Below are positions 1-14,000 of a stretch of 64,000 bases of DNA, piece after piece. The position numbers and the translations under genes were made by a program. The notes beneath the pieces are model-generated. The model was not told where the DNA came from and searched no databases. It saw nothing but the letters and a program-made list of their open reading frames with translations. How positions within the stretch are numbered: position 1 is the first letter of the stretch; the number at the start of each line of letters is the position of its first letter. The DNA is taken from positions 139,915,822 to 139,979,821 of the forward strand of contig NC_133658.1 of assembly GCF_037893015.1 (NCBI RefSeq), in the 5' to 3' direction. This DNA comes from Macrotis lagotis. Lineage: Eukaryota; Chordata; Mammalia; Peramelemorphia; Peramelidae.

Positions 1-442
1 ATAGCTGAGTGGAAGAATAGGTCATGAAGGTTAAGAAGTTTGGGAGTTTGAAGGGACAATAATATATATGTGACATTCTAACTTACCTTATTACATTCCA
101 TATTTCAGAAAAACTATGCTAACTATTTCTTGGTCTTGTTATCTACTGTTTTTCCACCCCTATTTCTTATTATTTAAGGTTCTTGAAATCTTTTTCCTTT
201 TTGACAACCCTAGTTCAATTCTTCATAAATACAGAAGAGATCTTAAGCCAATTAGTCTCAACTTTTCATTTAACAGTTAAGGGAACTGAAGTTGACTGAG
301 CTTTCTCTAACTTTTTCTGTGTGTGTGTATATACACACATATACATAAATAAAATATGTAATGTATGTGTTTATATTTATAAATGTTTTCTCCCTTTCCC
401 AGTTAAAAGTTATAGGAATATTGACCTCAGAAATTATCTAGT

Positions 443-612
443 TCAGCGGTCAAACTCAATCAGAAATTTGGGTCTACTAATCTATACATAAAAATCCTTG
501 CATATTGTAAGAAAATGTAATATGCTTTATTGTATTTGCTTTGCTAAATATTTCCAATTACATTTTAACCTGGTTTGGCAGCACTCTGGAGTATGGAGGC
601 CAGACACTTCTG
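443..612 (+). mobile_element. Degenerate hAT-Charlie-like element
   Basis: The start CAGCGGTCAAACTCAA and internal TTCCAATTACATTTTAA resemble the common marsupial Charlie-type non-autonomous elements. Terminal repeats are eroded and no target duplication was found. Confidence 0.5.
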
Positions 613-1289
613 TTCTACTATAAATGTCTTATTCTGAGAAATTGAGACCTGCTGAGTATCCTCACAGCGGCTGTCTTGCTACCTCTTCAGAGTTTTAGTG
701 TACTTTGCATGGGCCTATCATACTTGGGAACAAGCAATAACTTCCAAACCTATCTACCCCCATTCCCCACTAAAGGCTCCTCAAGGACAAGTAGTAGATA
801 ATATTTCATCACAATCCCTAAAACAAATACTTAGAATCTGTTGTCAAATACATTGCTAAATGGATAGAAACTTGACAAGTATCCACAAAGGTTATTAGCT
901 TTTGTTTTTGAATTAGAAGCCAAAAAGGGTACTCTTTGAAATGAGATTTTATCTGTATTATCTTAAGATATACCTCAATAAAGGCAGAGAAAACACAAGT
1001 AAACACACCCACGTGCACACCCTGAAACTTCATCAGAGTGGGAAGCCCCTGGTAATTTCCTCCACCAATCCAGACATTAGTTCCTTCTTTGCAACTAAAT
1101 TTTGTGGAACACTGACTTCCCCAAGGACACATAGCATCAGAAAGGGCATTTGAAACTTGGTCTCCTTTGACTACCAGATCAGGCCAGTTCCCCATCTACT
1201 GCAGCAAATTGTTTCCTGTATTCTTTTTTTTTTTTTTTTGGGGGGGGGAAGGTATGTAGAGAGAAAAAGAGGTAATAAGAGACTAGAAA

Positions 1290-1760
1290 AATGTTACATA
1301 TGAAAATTCAAGTTGAAACAGTCATGTTAGATACCCTTTGATCCAGGCATATACTAGGCTTGTGTAACTAAAGGAGGTAAAAGACACTTTCTATATTCTT
1401 CAAAATATTCATAGCAGTACTTTTTGTAATGATAAACTTGAAAGTGGGTGTCCATCAAAGGAGACTGTAAACAAACTATGGTACATAATGTATCTTAAAC
1501 AGTGGTAAATATAAAGAATTAAGAGAAGTAAGGGGAGGACTTTTATGAACCAATTCAGTATGAAGCAGAACCAAGAAAAATATACAAATAGCTATAATGT
1601 AAATTCAAAGTACAAAACCCTGAAACCCAATTATCACGAATTTAAAATTATGATGTTTGACCCCAAGAAGAGATCAGAAAATGTATCTCCCTCTCTTATT
1701 CACAAGGGTGGAGCATTATGAGTGTGAAACAATTAAAATACTATCAGGCTTAGCAGAGGT
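1290..1760 (+). mobile_element. Old LINE-1 3' remnant
   Basis: Contains diverged versions of the LINE-1 ORF2 C-terminal phrases seen in younger copies in this window (ATTCATAGCAGTACTTTTTG, then a tail-like region). It is degenerate, so its ends are approximate. Confidence 0.45.
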
Positions 1761-2284
1761 ATAAGTTTAGCTTTACAGAAGAGTCTAGCTTTCCTCCTCC
1801 CTTTTAAACTTCTGGTTAGAAAAATGGATAGTTTGAGAAAGAAAAGTGATGAAAAATCAAAAAATGTTAAAAAAGAATCCATTTCTGGGGGAAGCAGAAT
1901 AGCTAGTTGTTCCTAACAGAAGGAAAAGGGAGAAATAGCTGGTACAGGGGCAATCAATCCTGCCTCATAATGGAATAAGAAACTGTTACAAGATATAGAA
2001 CAGCAGGCCATGACTAGTGAGCATGGACCATGTGACTTCTATATCTTTAGGACAAGTTTTTGGGAAAACTCACCTTGGTCAAGCATCAACCCTGCAAATT
2101 AAAATACAGCTGCTCTGGGTAGAATTTACTGTTCAGAAAAAACGAAGATGAGATGAAGGAGAACCCTTAATGCATATGGCTCAGAAAAATATGCCTTAAG
2201 TGACTCAACACAACTTGCTTATTATTTTCATTGCTCCTCAATCCAATACCTGGTCACAGAAGTGCACTTCAATGTGGGGAATAA

Positions 2285-2593
2285 AAGTTGATGGATTTGA
2301 GATTCATATTTTATTTACAAGTGAATAAGTTTCCTTATAAAGCCTAGTGGAAATAATCTGCTGGCTCCACAGCCATGTGAAAAAGTCCATGCTCCTTCAT
2401 ACAATGATTTTGTTAAGAAAAAAAATAAGGCCACATGATTTCTTCATGGCACAATTGTGAAACTGAGAATCCAAAGTAAAACCACTTTCCAAAACTCTGT
2501 AGTCTTCAGTCCAATGTAAAAAGTAACCATTGCATCACTTAAACTCCAGTAACAAATTCTGCTCCTAGAAGAGTAAGGTTCAGAGCAGAACAT
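2285..2593 (-). other. LSM1: LSM1 3' UTR (approximate end)
   Basis: A repeat-free stretch of about 300 nt follows the stop codon and holds a canonical AATAAA near its end. The length fits the short 3' UTR expected for LSM1. The exact cleavage site is inferred. Confidence 0.6.
2310..2315 (-). other. LSM1: LSM1 poly(A) signal AATAAA
   Basis: Reads TTTATT on the plus strand, about 280 nt past the stop codon. It is the first canonical hexamer downstream of the stop on the gene strand. Confidence 0.6.
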
Positions 2594-2764
2594 CTAATAC
2601 TCGTCCAGAGTATCTGCTCGGGGAATAGAGAGGCCCCTTTCCTTGAGAGCTTGGACTTTCAGCTTCTCTGCTTCCTGCTTAGTCTGCTGTTCTACTCGTT
2701 GTTCTTCCAGGATTTCTTCAATAGACACTTGCTGGAGGGGAGTGTCACTTTCCTTTTCCAGGTC
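2594..2764 (-). CDS. LSM1: LSM1 coding exon 4 (C-terminal exon)
   Basis: Starts at DLEKESDTPLQQ after the acceptor TTTTCCAG and ends at DTLDEY and a TAG stop. It encodes the charged C-terminal helix of LSM1. The open frame extends upstream of the acceptor into the intron; that part is not coding. Confidence 0.97.
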   Translation of the reverse strand, partial: DLEKESDTPLQQVSIEEILEEQRVEQQTKQEAEKLKVQALKERGLSIPRADTLDEY

Positions 2765-3615
2765 CTGGAAAACAAAGGATGAGAATAGTTTGAATAAATA
2801 ATTCAGGTTATGTTTCCTAAAGTGTGGATGTGAGGGGTTGGAGGTGTGGGCAGAAAGCTGAACCCTTAAAGGACAGAGAAACCATTTAAAGAAAGAGAAA
2901 AGAGTCAATACTATAGGATTCCAGATATATGAAATAAACCATCTGATAGTTACCCATTACCTATATGCTTTTCAACAGTGAAGATTACATTTTCTTATCA
3001 TGTGACATGTTCATGCTTTCCCATAATAGCTTCCATAGACCATCAATGAAAGAAACTATGAGCTTTCCTTTTACTCTTTTATTATCCCCAAGGTACCACT
3101 TGACTTGAGTTGATCATCTATTATCATAACTCTACCATTTTTCTGATCATCTATTTCCTCAATAATGGCTAGGACAACATGTTCTAAGCAGAAGTTTACT
3201 AAAAGTATGTACACTTTCTACTATCATACTACAGGTCTTTTGTAATTTTAATCATTCTGAGAATCTAGTTTTTGTAGCTACAAAACATCACTGGAAGAGG
3301 ATTGGTCTTAAAAGACATGTGCTTTTGTGATAATTAGTAGTCTGGGCTAAGAGAAAGCACCTGGTTTAATGCAAACCCACCACCCTCACCTCTCTCCCTT
3401 GGGCTAATTCAGTCACCAGTCATCAGGTGAGTAGACTTAGATTTCTTCTGTATAAGAGGTTAGACATCTCTTTTTCTACCACAGCTGTTCACCTTGCTGG
3501 GAATAAACAGTGTTCTTGGGCACCTGGTAAAACATCATCTCAGAACAGGATCAAAACCTTTGGCATTGTACTTTACAAAGGACATCTTTCTTGACAGCCA
3601 AAAGCTTTGAATGAA

Positions 3616-3697
<82 letters not shown>

Positions 3698-6454
3698 TTA
3701 TCTTCCTGCTTAGTATCTCACACTGAAGGGATTGCTGAAGGAAATTTTTTATAGTCCCATCTGCCAGACTTGTATGACTTTTTTAAGATAAAAAGTTACT
3801 GAAACAAGATTTTAGCAAATCTTTCACTTCAAGTAACTTTAATCCATTCAACCAAAATTTTTATTTAATAAATAGCTTATTATAGGATATTAATATTAAC
3901 AAGCTTTTAAAAAATAAAAGATTTTGCCCCTTCTTTGAATATCTGGGAAGATTATAGGTTTGGTTTTGGAGATATTCCCAGTCTATGACTGAATAGCCCA
4001 AACTCCTTTAATGGTTTGAGGTTTTCAGAGGGTAGAATTAGGTTAGGCTTAATTCTAAATCATTCCTTCTCAATCCTATATATTACATTTTCCTAAGGAA
4101 ATTTAAATTAGTGTTAACATAATTCTCTTCTGTTCATCTCTACCTGAGATACTATCATTTATTTTCTCATTAAATTACTTATTATGGAGACAGAGGAGCA
4201 GAACTGTTTCATGTATGCAAAAAGTACACAGTCTTTTTCTTCTAAATTTGAAGGGTTTTTAGGGATATAAAGTAAATTTACTTATAAAGATCAACATTAA
4301 AATAAATTTAGTGTTATCACTTCTAAAATGTCTTCTTTTTATAATATGGTGATAGGACTCAAAAAGATAATCCCTTAACACATCACCCAACCCGAACTGA
4401 ATGTATCTTTATGTATATAAATATGTAAATTCAGAAAGCATATCTACATACAACTAGAGCTAGATGGAAATTCTCAAGTTCCTGGCTCTATATTTGGGTT
4501 CTTGCTCAGTTCAATTTATCTAATTGATTCATTCATGATGCCATTGTTTTCTTGCAATCAAAAGGCTATGTCACATTATATAAGGGTAAGTGCAGTTAGT
4601 GCCCTTGAAGAATTATTTAGGGATTGCTTAAGTTCATTATCATTTATAAAATCTTCATGATTCTGCACATGTCCTTAACTCTCTGGGACTATTACACAAA
4701 GTCTTCAAGCAAAAGTTACCCCATAGTAACATGACATCATTCTTAATCTTTGTTTCCCTTGTTATACCATTATTAAAAGTCTTCTGCAGTACACAGATTA
4801 AGTTCAAGCACTTGAAATTTCTCTCATAAAGAGATTATCATTTTGTGATTTTTCCCCCCTTAGGTTCATTTTTATCTCCCCACACATCCAAAGCATTCTC
4901 AATATCTATTCTAGTAGGTTAACTGCTATAATAAGTAGATTTACTTCTATAATACTACAGGACTTCTATAACATCATATAATACTAAAATAAGTTTACTT
5001 CTATAATACCATTTCAAGACAGGTCAGATACAGTACTATTTAACAAAAAGTCCTAGGTGTTTAAAAGGGGCATCTGGGTAGTGTAGTAAATAGAGCACCA
5101 GACCTGGAATCAGAAAGACTGGAATTCAATTCCAGCCTCAATATCTTACCAGCTGTGTGACCTTGGGCAAGTCATTTAACTCTGTTTACCCAAGTTTCCT
5201 CACATTTGTAAAATAAGCTGGAGAAGGAAATAGCAAACCACTCTACTATCTTAGCCAAGAAAATTCAAATGGGGTCAAGAAGACTTCAACCCAACTGAAC
5301 AACAGGTTTAAAAACAAAATGAGGGGCAGCTAGGTGGTGCAGTGGATAGAGCACTGACCCTGGAGTCAGGAGTACCTGAGTTCAAATCCGACCTCAGACA
5401 CTTAATAATTACCTAGCTGTGTGGCCTTGGGCAAGCCACTTAACCCCATTGCCTTGCAAAAAAAAACTAAAAAAAGAAAAATATGTTATCATCAACAACT
5501 TTAGAATCACACCATTAGCATTAGCTACTGATTCCAATGCCTTTATTCTACAAAGGCCCAAAGAGGCAATTGCCTTGGCCCAGATTACATACTCAAGAGA
5601 GCCATGAGCTGAACCAGGTTTTCTGATTCCAATCTAGTGCTCTTTTTTTTACTGTCCTAGGGTACCTCTACCAAACAATGCCCTGGCCCAATGAAATGAG
5701 GATGAAAATATTTATGCATTACTGGAAAGATATAGAACCAACTAACTATGGCTCAAACTATAAGTTCTTTACTTTCTGATATCTTAGAGATTACAAGTCC
5801 CAATTCACTCTGGTTCTCATTAATTGGCCAACAATAGATCCCAGGTCAAGCTCCATGCGGTCAGTGTTTGGGCTCAAATGGGCTCAGGGTGCATATAAAT
5901 AATGACTGTTCTGTTTGTTTGTTTTTTTTTTTGACAAAAAAAAGAGGCCACTCTTTGCTTCATTTCTTTCTTACTTGTTGAAATCCTGAGTCTCGCCCTT
6001 TCAGTTTGATTTTTTTTTTGACTAGGTAAAAGTGGTCATTATTTGCTTATTCTCTTACCTAGCCTTAATCAATGAATGGACATTGCTTCATACTGAGACC
6101 TGTTAAAGACCTTAGCTCAAAAAGGCCAAGGTCTCCTATGCACCTAGGGCCATTTTCAGTTGCCCCGACTCATATCTAATTATTGAATCCAGATGGTTCT
6201 GGAGGTGAAAATGAGGCTGATGACTTTGCATATCCCTTCCTCACTTAAATCCAATTCACTTGCATGCCATGGCATTATTGACATGGGTTTTCTTTGAGAA
6301 CAAAGGAAAAAAACAACTTACTATTTCTCCAAGAAGAACCACATTTTCTCCTCGGACAACAAAAATCCCTCGTGGAATATCGCCGTATTTTTTGCCCACA
6401 TGAATGCGTTCCACAGTCTGGTGTAACACTAAATTAGCTATTGGTATGTCAGAG

Positions 6455-6491
<37 letters not shown>

Positions 6492-9400
6492 TGATTTAGA
6501 TTTCAGTTCCTGAATACAAGTGTGCAAAGTCCATTTATTACACATGAAACTCTGAGGTAAGCCTCTATTTAAATTGGAAGAGATTCAAATGAGTATGCTA
6601 TTTCCAGGTGTGTCCTGTGGAAACATACAACATTAAGGCTTCAGGTGGATTATAAAAATTAAGAATTAAGCTCCTGATCTCCAAGACCTAATAAGTCTCT
6701 CTTGAATAGAAAACTTAATCAGTTTCTGGAGAGATCCATAAGGCTGATGAAAAATATAATTATACATCTGTAGGATGTCAAATCCTTGAGGGTAGGAACT
6801 AATTTATTTTTGTCTTTGTATCCCCAGTTCCTAGCATACTAAATGCTCATCTAAGGTTTATTTAATCAATCTGAAATTCATCAACCTATAAAATTTAAAT
6901 AATTTCCTCACATTAGGAACATATTAACAATTGTGGGCTCTTACTATTACTTATTTCCCACCCAGTTGAACTCATTTTGGACTCCTTTGACTTCATTATG
7001 CTCAGAGGAACCTCATGGCTGGAAAATCTCATCATCCTGCATGATTAGTCAGCTTTAATATTCATGTTTCCTCACTACTCCCTGGCACTAACATAGAAGT
7101 ATTATTTTCTAACTGGCTGTACTTATTTTTGGTACATTGACCACTTCATGATTCTACATCCTTCTTTTATGAGTTTGCCTTCGTTAGATTGTAAGCTCCT
7201 TGAGACTAGGGACTAATCTTTTTTTTTTCTATTTGTATTCCCAGAATTAGAACAGTATATGGCATATACCATTACTTATTTTTTACTTACTTATTAATAA
7301 GGCTTTTTTTTTTTTAGGTTTTTGCAAGGCAAATGGGGTTAAGTGACTTGCCCAAGGCCAGACAGCTAGGTAATCAAGTGTCTGAGGCTGGATTTGAACT
7401 CAGGTACTCCTGACTCCAGGGCTGATGCTCTAGCCACTGCGTCACCTAGCTGCCCTTATTAATAACGTTTTTAGAGGTAGTTTCCTATTCAGCTTATTGT
7501 TGTACTTAATGAGATTTAATTCAACCTTACTGCATAACTTATAATTCTGACAATTCAAAGGACCCTGCTGTCACCAGGCAGGATCATAGGATCCAGACCT
7601 AACCTTTGATTGTTCACTGCATCTCACCATTATCATTAAACTACTCTGTCACATGGCTTATCAACCAAGAAACATACCTTCATTAGGTGCTATCCAGTTC
7701 ATTTCAGTTCACAACTTTTAATTCATAAGCATAAAATACAATGAAATATTCAAGAAAGAATCCATGTCTTTGTTATCAAAAAGACTTTAAGAAACCACAA
7801 TGAGGCTCTATCTCACCTTACTACCCTCCCTAGTACCTTATGGCTCCAAGTTGGAAAACTCTTCTCCATATCCAAATCTCCTGTACCGTGCACCTCTGAT
7901 TCAGCTACTCTCTGGCCCAAGACTGCCAAAGAAGCAAAGTTTTGGGGATGGAAGAGATATTTGAGTCAGTCAGTAAGCACTGTTCTGAGAATACAGATCC
8001 TAGTGGTTCATACAAGATATATACAGAACAGATGGAAGATAATCTGAGAGAGAGGAAAGCTCTTGGAGCTGGGGAGACTGGGAAAGACTCAGCAGATGAC
8101 CCAGGGTATAGAGACATGGGCCTGCAGTCAGGAAGACAAATACAAATATGGTCTTAGACAATGTGCTAGCTGTGGGACCCTAGTCAAGCCACCTAAGCCC
8201 TGTCTTTTCAATAGGCTTAGTTTCTTCAAAATGGGGTCTAATAACAGCACCAGCCTCCCAGGTAGCAGGCACTGTATAAATGTTCATTCCCTTCCCCTTC
8301 TCTACTGAAGATGGGATCTGAGTTTAGTCTTGAAGGAAGTGAGGGAGACTAAGATGGAGGTGGTGGTCAGGACATGCCAGGTATAGGGGCCAAGGGGTGA
8401 AGAAGTGAAGATGGGTTGGTAGAAACGGACCACAGAACAAGTAGAAGATCAGCAAGTATAAGAGCAGAAAAGTAGGAAGGAGCTGGGTGATAAAGAGCTT
8501 TAATATTTGATCTTGGATATAACCAATAGAGCTTAATGAGGAAAGAGTTAAGGTGATGAGACCTAAGGTTTAGAAAAATTACCTTGGAAGTTCAGTGGAA
8601 AAAAGTCTAGATGGGAAGAAAAGTGAGATGGCCCCAACAAATAGTCTGGGCTTGAACTAGGGTTGTAGTTGTGTGAACAAAAATGGAGCCCTAAATAAGA
8701 GATGTTTCGAAGGTAGAAATAACAAGATTTGACACTTGAGACTGGAGGATGTGATTGGAAGGGGTCTGTCAATAATTAGGAAATCTAGATGAGAGAAAAG
8801 AGAATAAATTCAATTATGGATATCCTTGGTTTGAGAAGTCCAAAAAGCAGTTGGTAATAAAATATTGTTACACAGGAGAGAGACTAAGCCTGGCTTTGTG
8901 TAATTGATGAGATCACTAAGTGAGATAGTTACAGGGAGAAAACTCAGGGCAGAGACTCAAGGGACACTCACTGTTATTGAGTATGACAAAAATGAATTAG
9001 AAAAGCAAACCTAGGGAGAAGGGAGGATCAAGCAAGAAATAATCAATAGTGTTGTAGTCAAAGATGTAAAGAAGGATGAGTATTGAGAAAAGGCCCTTAG
9101 ATTTGGCAATTAAGAGATCATTGATAACTTTGGAGAAAACAGTTTCAATTAAATGATGAAGACAGAAACCAGATTGCAAAGGGATTAGGAGAGTTAGACA
9201 AAAGAATTGGAGGCATTTACTATGGACAGCTTTCACAAAAAAATATCAACCAAGAAGGGAAGGAGATATAATAGGACTAGCACCAGTGGGGATGGAATGA
9301 AAGCTTTCAAAGGATAGGAGAGACATGACATTTTGAAGGCAGCAAGGAAAAAGTCATTAGATGTGGAGGGATTGAGAGACAACAATAGTGGAGGCAATTT

Positions 9401-11049
9401 GTAGAAGATGGGAAGGGATAGGATCAAGAATGAATTTGGAAAGGTTAGTTTTAACAAGAAGGGTTACTTCTGGAGATGAAGGAGAAACAGCACAAATAAA
9501 ATCAGATGAAGAGGATGTCTCAACTATTTGAATGAAATATGAGGCAAAAATCCTAAGCTGAGAAGATGCAGGGAGGGGAAATCTTGAGAGAAGGCTGTGA
9601 AAAGTGGGACAATGAATTAATTATGGAAGAATGGAGCATGCCTGGTTGCAGTGAGGGACCAGGTGAAATCAGATTACAAACTTGTAGTGGTCCAGATCAC
9701 GACTGTAATGTGGATTTCTTTAGGAAGCATCAAATAGTTATGATAAAATTCCCTAGTATGAGGGAGGAAGAGAAGGACTTCCAAGTCAGGCACAGAACTC
9801 ACTGAAGAAAAGAGCCAGTCTTGGAAGTTAAAAGTCATTTTTTAGGTAATAAAAAATCTAAATAATGTGAACCACAGAGCGGAAGTTGGTTAGTGAGGCA
9901 GAGGGAAAGCTTGGAAGTAGTACCAATGAACAAGAAAAATTATGACTCCCCACCAGGAACAGTGAGTGGGTGGGGATCTGAAAGAAAGCATAGGCTTTGC
10001 TGGAAAGATGAAGAAAGTCTAGGTGCCAATTAATGCAGCACCTTCATTTTACATAAGGAAACTTTGGACTAAAGAGGTGAAGGGATTTGCTTAAGGTCAC
10101 ACATATATCAGGGCCAATGTCTGAACTTCAAATTCATCAGTCTTCCCATGGCTCTCTTCAACCTCATGTCCAATCTCTCTTCACAGTTTTGTTTTTTAAC
10201 TTTCTAAAGCACTGCTGTGATTGTGTGTTTCAGCTCTCTGTGTATCTTACCTAGCCCCTTTCTACCAGTAAACTCCACAGAGCCAGGAGCTTATGGGAAT
10301 TTACCTTCTCAGCTCAAGTCTGGTGATCTACACCCAACTCAATAAAAGTTTATTGTCTGAAAAAAAAAGTTTCCTAATTAGCATACTTTTGTAGCGACAT
10401 GCCAGTCAACAAACTATCAACTTATTAAGGGTCTATTATCATAGTTTTATAGTCTATCCTTCATTTTGGAAGACTATGACATCAGGGAGGTGATTCATGA
10501 ATTGGATTTGAGGGAGAGGGTGCTGTGCTGAGTCACCAGCTTCTTTCTTCTCCTGAGCCATCTGGGTCCAGGGTTCAGATATGGATCAGGAGGCAACTAG
10601 ATAGCACAGGAGACAGAGTACTGACCTTGGAGTCAAGAAGACAGGAGTTTGAACTGGCCTCACACTTTTAGAGTCTTACTGGTTGTGGGACCTTGGGCAA
10701 GTCACTTAATCTTGACTGCCTCTCATCCAGGGTCACAGTTTTGTAGTAATTTCATAAGTGATGCCTACACATAGGCAGTGTTCTAAGTATAAATTTGGGG
10801 TCCCTGAACAAAAATCTTTAGAAACAGCCCCAACCCTTATTGTAAAACAAAGGCTTTTTTTCAGTGAGGGACTTCTTTCAGTGCTGGGACTGCAATATCT
10901 AACTTTGATGTAGATAAAAAAACTGTTATTTAGCTCCACCTAATGGGGAAAGGAAAAAAAAAACCCTAGAACTTGGTGAAATTTTGATAAGCTTGTGTGT
11001 CTCTCTTTATACAGATACATATATATATATGTATGTATGTATGTGTATA

Positions 11050-11082
<33 letters not shown>

Positions 11083-14000
11083 ATGTTTTTTGGTATTTAA
11101 AGAAGAACAATATACAAATTGCTGAATTAAAACCATGTTTCATTGGGGGGGAGAGAAGAGGACAAGACATTTATAAGACAGTTACTCAAAAAAAGGTTGA
11201 AAAACAATGAAAAGTTGTTGCTATGGTGAATTGAAGTTCAAGATCCTGACTAATACATACCAAATTGATCAATGCTTCGCAAATAGCCTATAAGGGTCCT
11301 ACCATCTCGAAGGAGCACCAAGTGTTTCTCTGAAAAAGAGGATTTTAAAAATGATGACCAATAGTTTCATAGAACTTGCAGTGGGGTACAACAGCATATG
11401 AGTTGGGGGGAAATTCTTTGGATACCCTAAGCAAGCTCTAAAATGGGTATTTCCTCAATTTTTCAAAGCCAAGTTCAGTCAGAGATGTAGGTATATAAAC
11501 TGTCAATAACATCAAAGCAACATGGTTTGGTAGGAAAAGCACTGTTTTGGCAGTTGGAGGATTTGGGATCTAGTTTTGGCTCAGCTACAAATTTACTGTG
11601 TCTTTATGAAAATCACCTAATTTTGCTGTGCCTCAAGTTTCTTCATTGATCAAAGAAGGGTACTGGACTGAGTATTTTAAAGGTCCTTTCAGTCCTAAAA
11701 TGCTATTCTATTTCATCCAAAAAGATTCATTGAAAATGCTTATTGTAACAATTCAGAACCTCTTTCTATGAAAAGCACATCCTAGGGTGGCTAGGTGGTG
11801 CAGTGGACAGAGCACCAGCCCTAGAGTTGGGAGGACCAGAGTTCAAATTTGACCTCAGACACTTTACCTAGCTGTGTGGCCTTAGGCTAGCCACTTAACC
11901 CCATTTGCCTTGCAAAACATTCTTAAAAAAAAAAAACCTGAAAAAAAAGCACATCTTTCAAGAAAGGGGAAAGGTTTCGGATGATCATTAAATTTTTCCT
12001 ATATTACCTTTATTTCTCACTCTCTATATGACAGCAAAAGGATGAAAGAGGCAGAGAGGTGGTTAGTGGACAAAACACTGGGCCTGGAGTCAGGAAGACC
12101 TAAGTTCAAATCTCTTTTGTGATACATAATAGTTGTGTGACCTTGGGGAAGTCACATAACCTGTTTGTCTTAAACCAATGGAGAAGGAAATGGCAAACCA
12201 CTCCATTATCTTTGACAAGAAGAGTCCATGGACAGTACTGGAATGCTATGTATGGTCCATGGGATCACTAAGATTTGGATTAGAGTGAACAACAAAAAGC
12301 ATAAAATTGGTACATTAAAATCGAGGTTAAAGGTTGAATTGCACAAATATGGGATTTCAGTTTGTAAAATGTGGTGATTTCACTACAGGATCTTTAAGGG
12401 TTCTGGTTCTTTCCACACATTCAAATTGCAATTCTAGGGGCAGCTAGGGGGTGCAGTGGATACAGGCCTGGCCCTGGAGTCAGGAGGACCTGAGTTTAAA
12501 TCCAGTCTCAGACACTTAGTAATTGCTTAGCTGTGTGGCCTTGGGCAGGCCGCTTAACCCAATTGCCTTGCAACCCCTACCAAAAAACCCCAAATTATCA
12601 TTTTAAAATGTGTGTATTCTATGGCCCTCAGGCAACATAAAAGAATAGACCTTAAAGTTAGCTAATGAAACACCATATGAATTCTATAAAGTCTGATATT
12701 GGTTACACCTGTTTAGAACTGTATCTAATTATGAAGGGTAATGAGATCAACTCTATGATTAAAAAGTAAAAGCAAAGCAGGAGGAGAAATGAGCCTCTAT
12801 GCTTTGGAGAAAGGACTTTCTAACAGAACTATAATTAGCCTGACTTATAAAAGCAATGAATTAAGCAAAAATAAGGACAGAAAGGGAACCACGAAATATT
12901 TTACAACAGATAAAAATGGCTTAATTATGAAGCAGTAGAAGTAATGCAGAATCTAACTATAAAAAGCAGCAATGTAGGCATGTGGAAACCATTTTTCATT
13001 GTACTTGAAACCATTTAACAGCTCTGGAAAATTATGACATTTATTTAACACTTTTATAGTTACAAATGCATTCTATACATGATTTGATCTTTTACTAAGG
13101 CTGATCAAAAGAGCTCAAGTTTTATTAACTCCATTTGATAGATAATGAAGCTGATTTTCAATTCTTTCAGGTGATTTGACCAAGGTCACACACAAAACCA
13201 GTTAAATGATTGACCTGGAATTGGAAACCAGGCACTGTCCCAAAATCCAGGTTTCTTTCTAGCATACCAAGCAGACTTGAAAGATTTTTAGAAGCTTCCT
13301 GCACTTCTTTTGGGGAAAAAACTCATTATAGGTTAGCTATTATTATTCCCCCATCAGAATTTTTTCAAATAGCTAGTCTCAAATGCAATGGAAGATGGCT
13401 TCCTTATCCCAACACCAATTATATGTTTTTAAATTGCTCTCCTATTATCAACACTAATTTCACCTGACTCTCTTCCCTTGCCTGGACCTAGTGAAATAAA
13501 TCCAATTGGGGGAAGATTAGGATTGCTAAATCCAATGCCCTTTCCTCAAGTTTACTACTTTACTTCCTCTGGACCTCTTTCTTGTCTGGTCTCTCTGCTC
13601 TCAGTTTTCTTTTCTGGTTTCCCCTTTATTCACTAAATGTGAGCATCCTCCAAAGCTCTGTCCTTGACCTGGTTCTTTATATTCTTTCTGCTTCAATGAT
13701 CATATATCTATGCAGATAACTGCCAAATCTAAATGTTCATTCCTAATTTTTTTTTTTTTTAGTTTTTGCAAGGCAATGGGGTTAAGTGGCTTGCCCAAGG
13801 CCACACGGTTAGGTAATTATTAAGTGTCTGAGGGCCGATTTGAACTCAGGTACTCCTGACTCCAAGGCCAGTGCTCTATCCGCCTCGACACCTAGCCACC
13901 CCTCATTCTTAATCTTGTTCCTGATTCCATTACCAACTGCCGGCTAGATAGTTCCCTTTAGATTCGATTTGCATGCATCTCAAAGCAAACATGTGCAAAA

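Larger units (their letters stand above)
1..2284. other. Intergenic DNA beyond LSM1, no gene seen
   Basis: AT-rich sequence with a degenerate hAT-like copy and an old LINE-1 3' remnant. The short open frames at 818-1195 lack any recognisable domain. STAR, the human neighbour, is not visible. Confidence 0.55.

Noticed and set aside
1..2284. Possible exon of STAR, the human neighbour of LSM1
   Set aside because: No START-domain-like frame was found; only repeats and AT-rich DNA.
2765..2908. N-terminal extension of the open frame over LSM1 exon 4
   Set aside because: It lies upstream of a clear splice acceptor and does not resemble LSM1.
10940..11210. Two opposed open frames of about 70-76 codons
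   Set aside because: They are translations of TA/TATG simple repeats (IYIYIY-like peptides).
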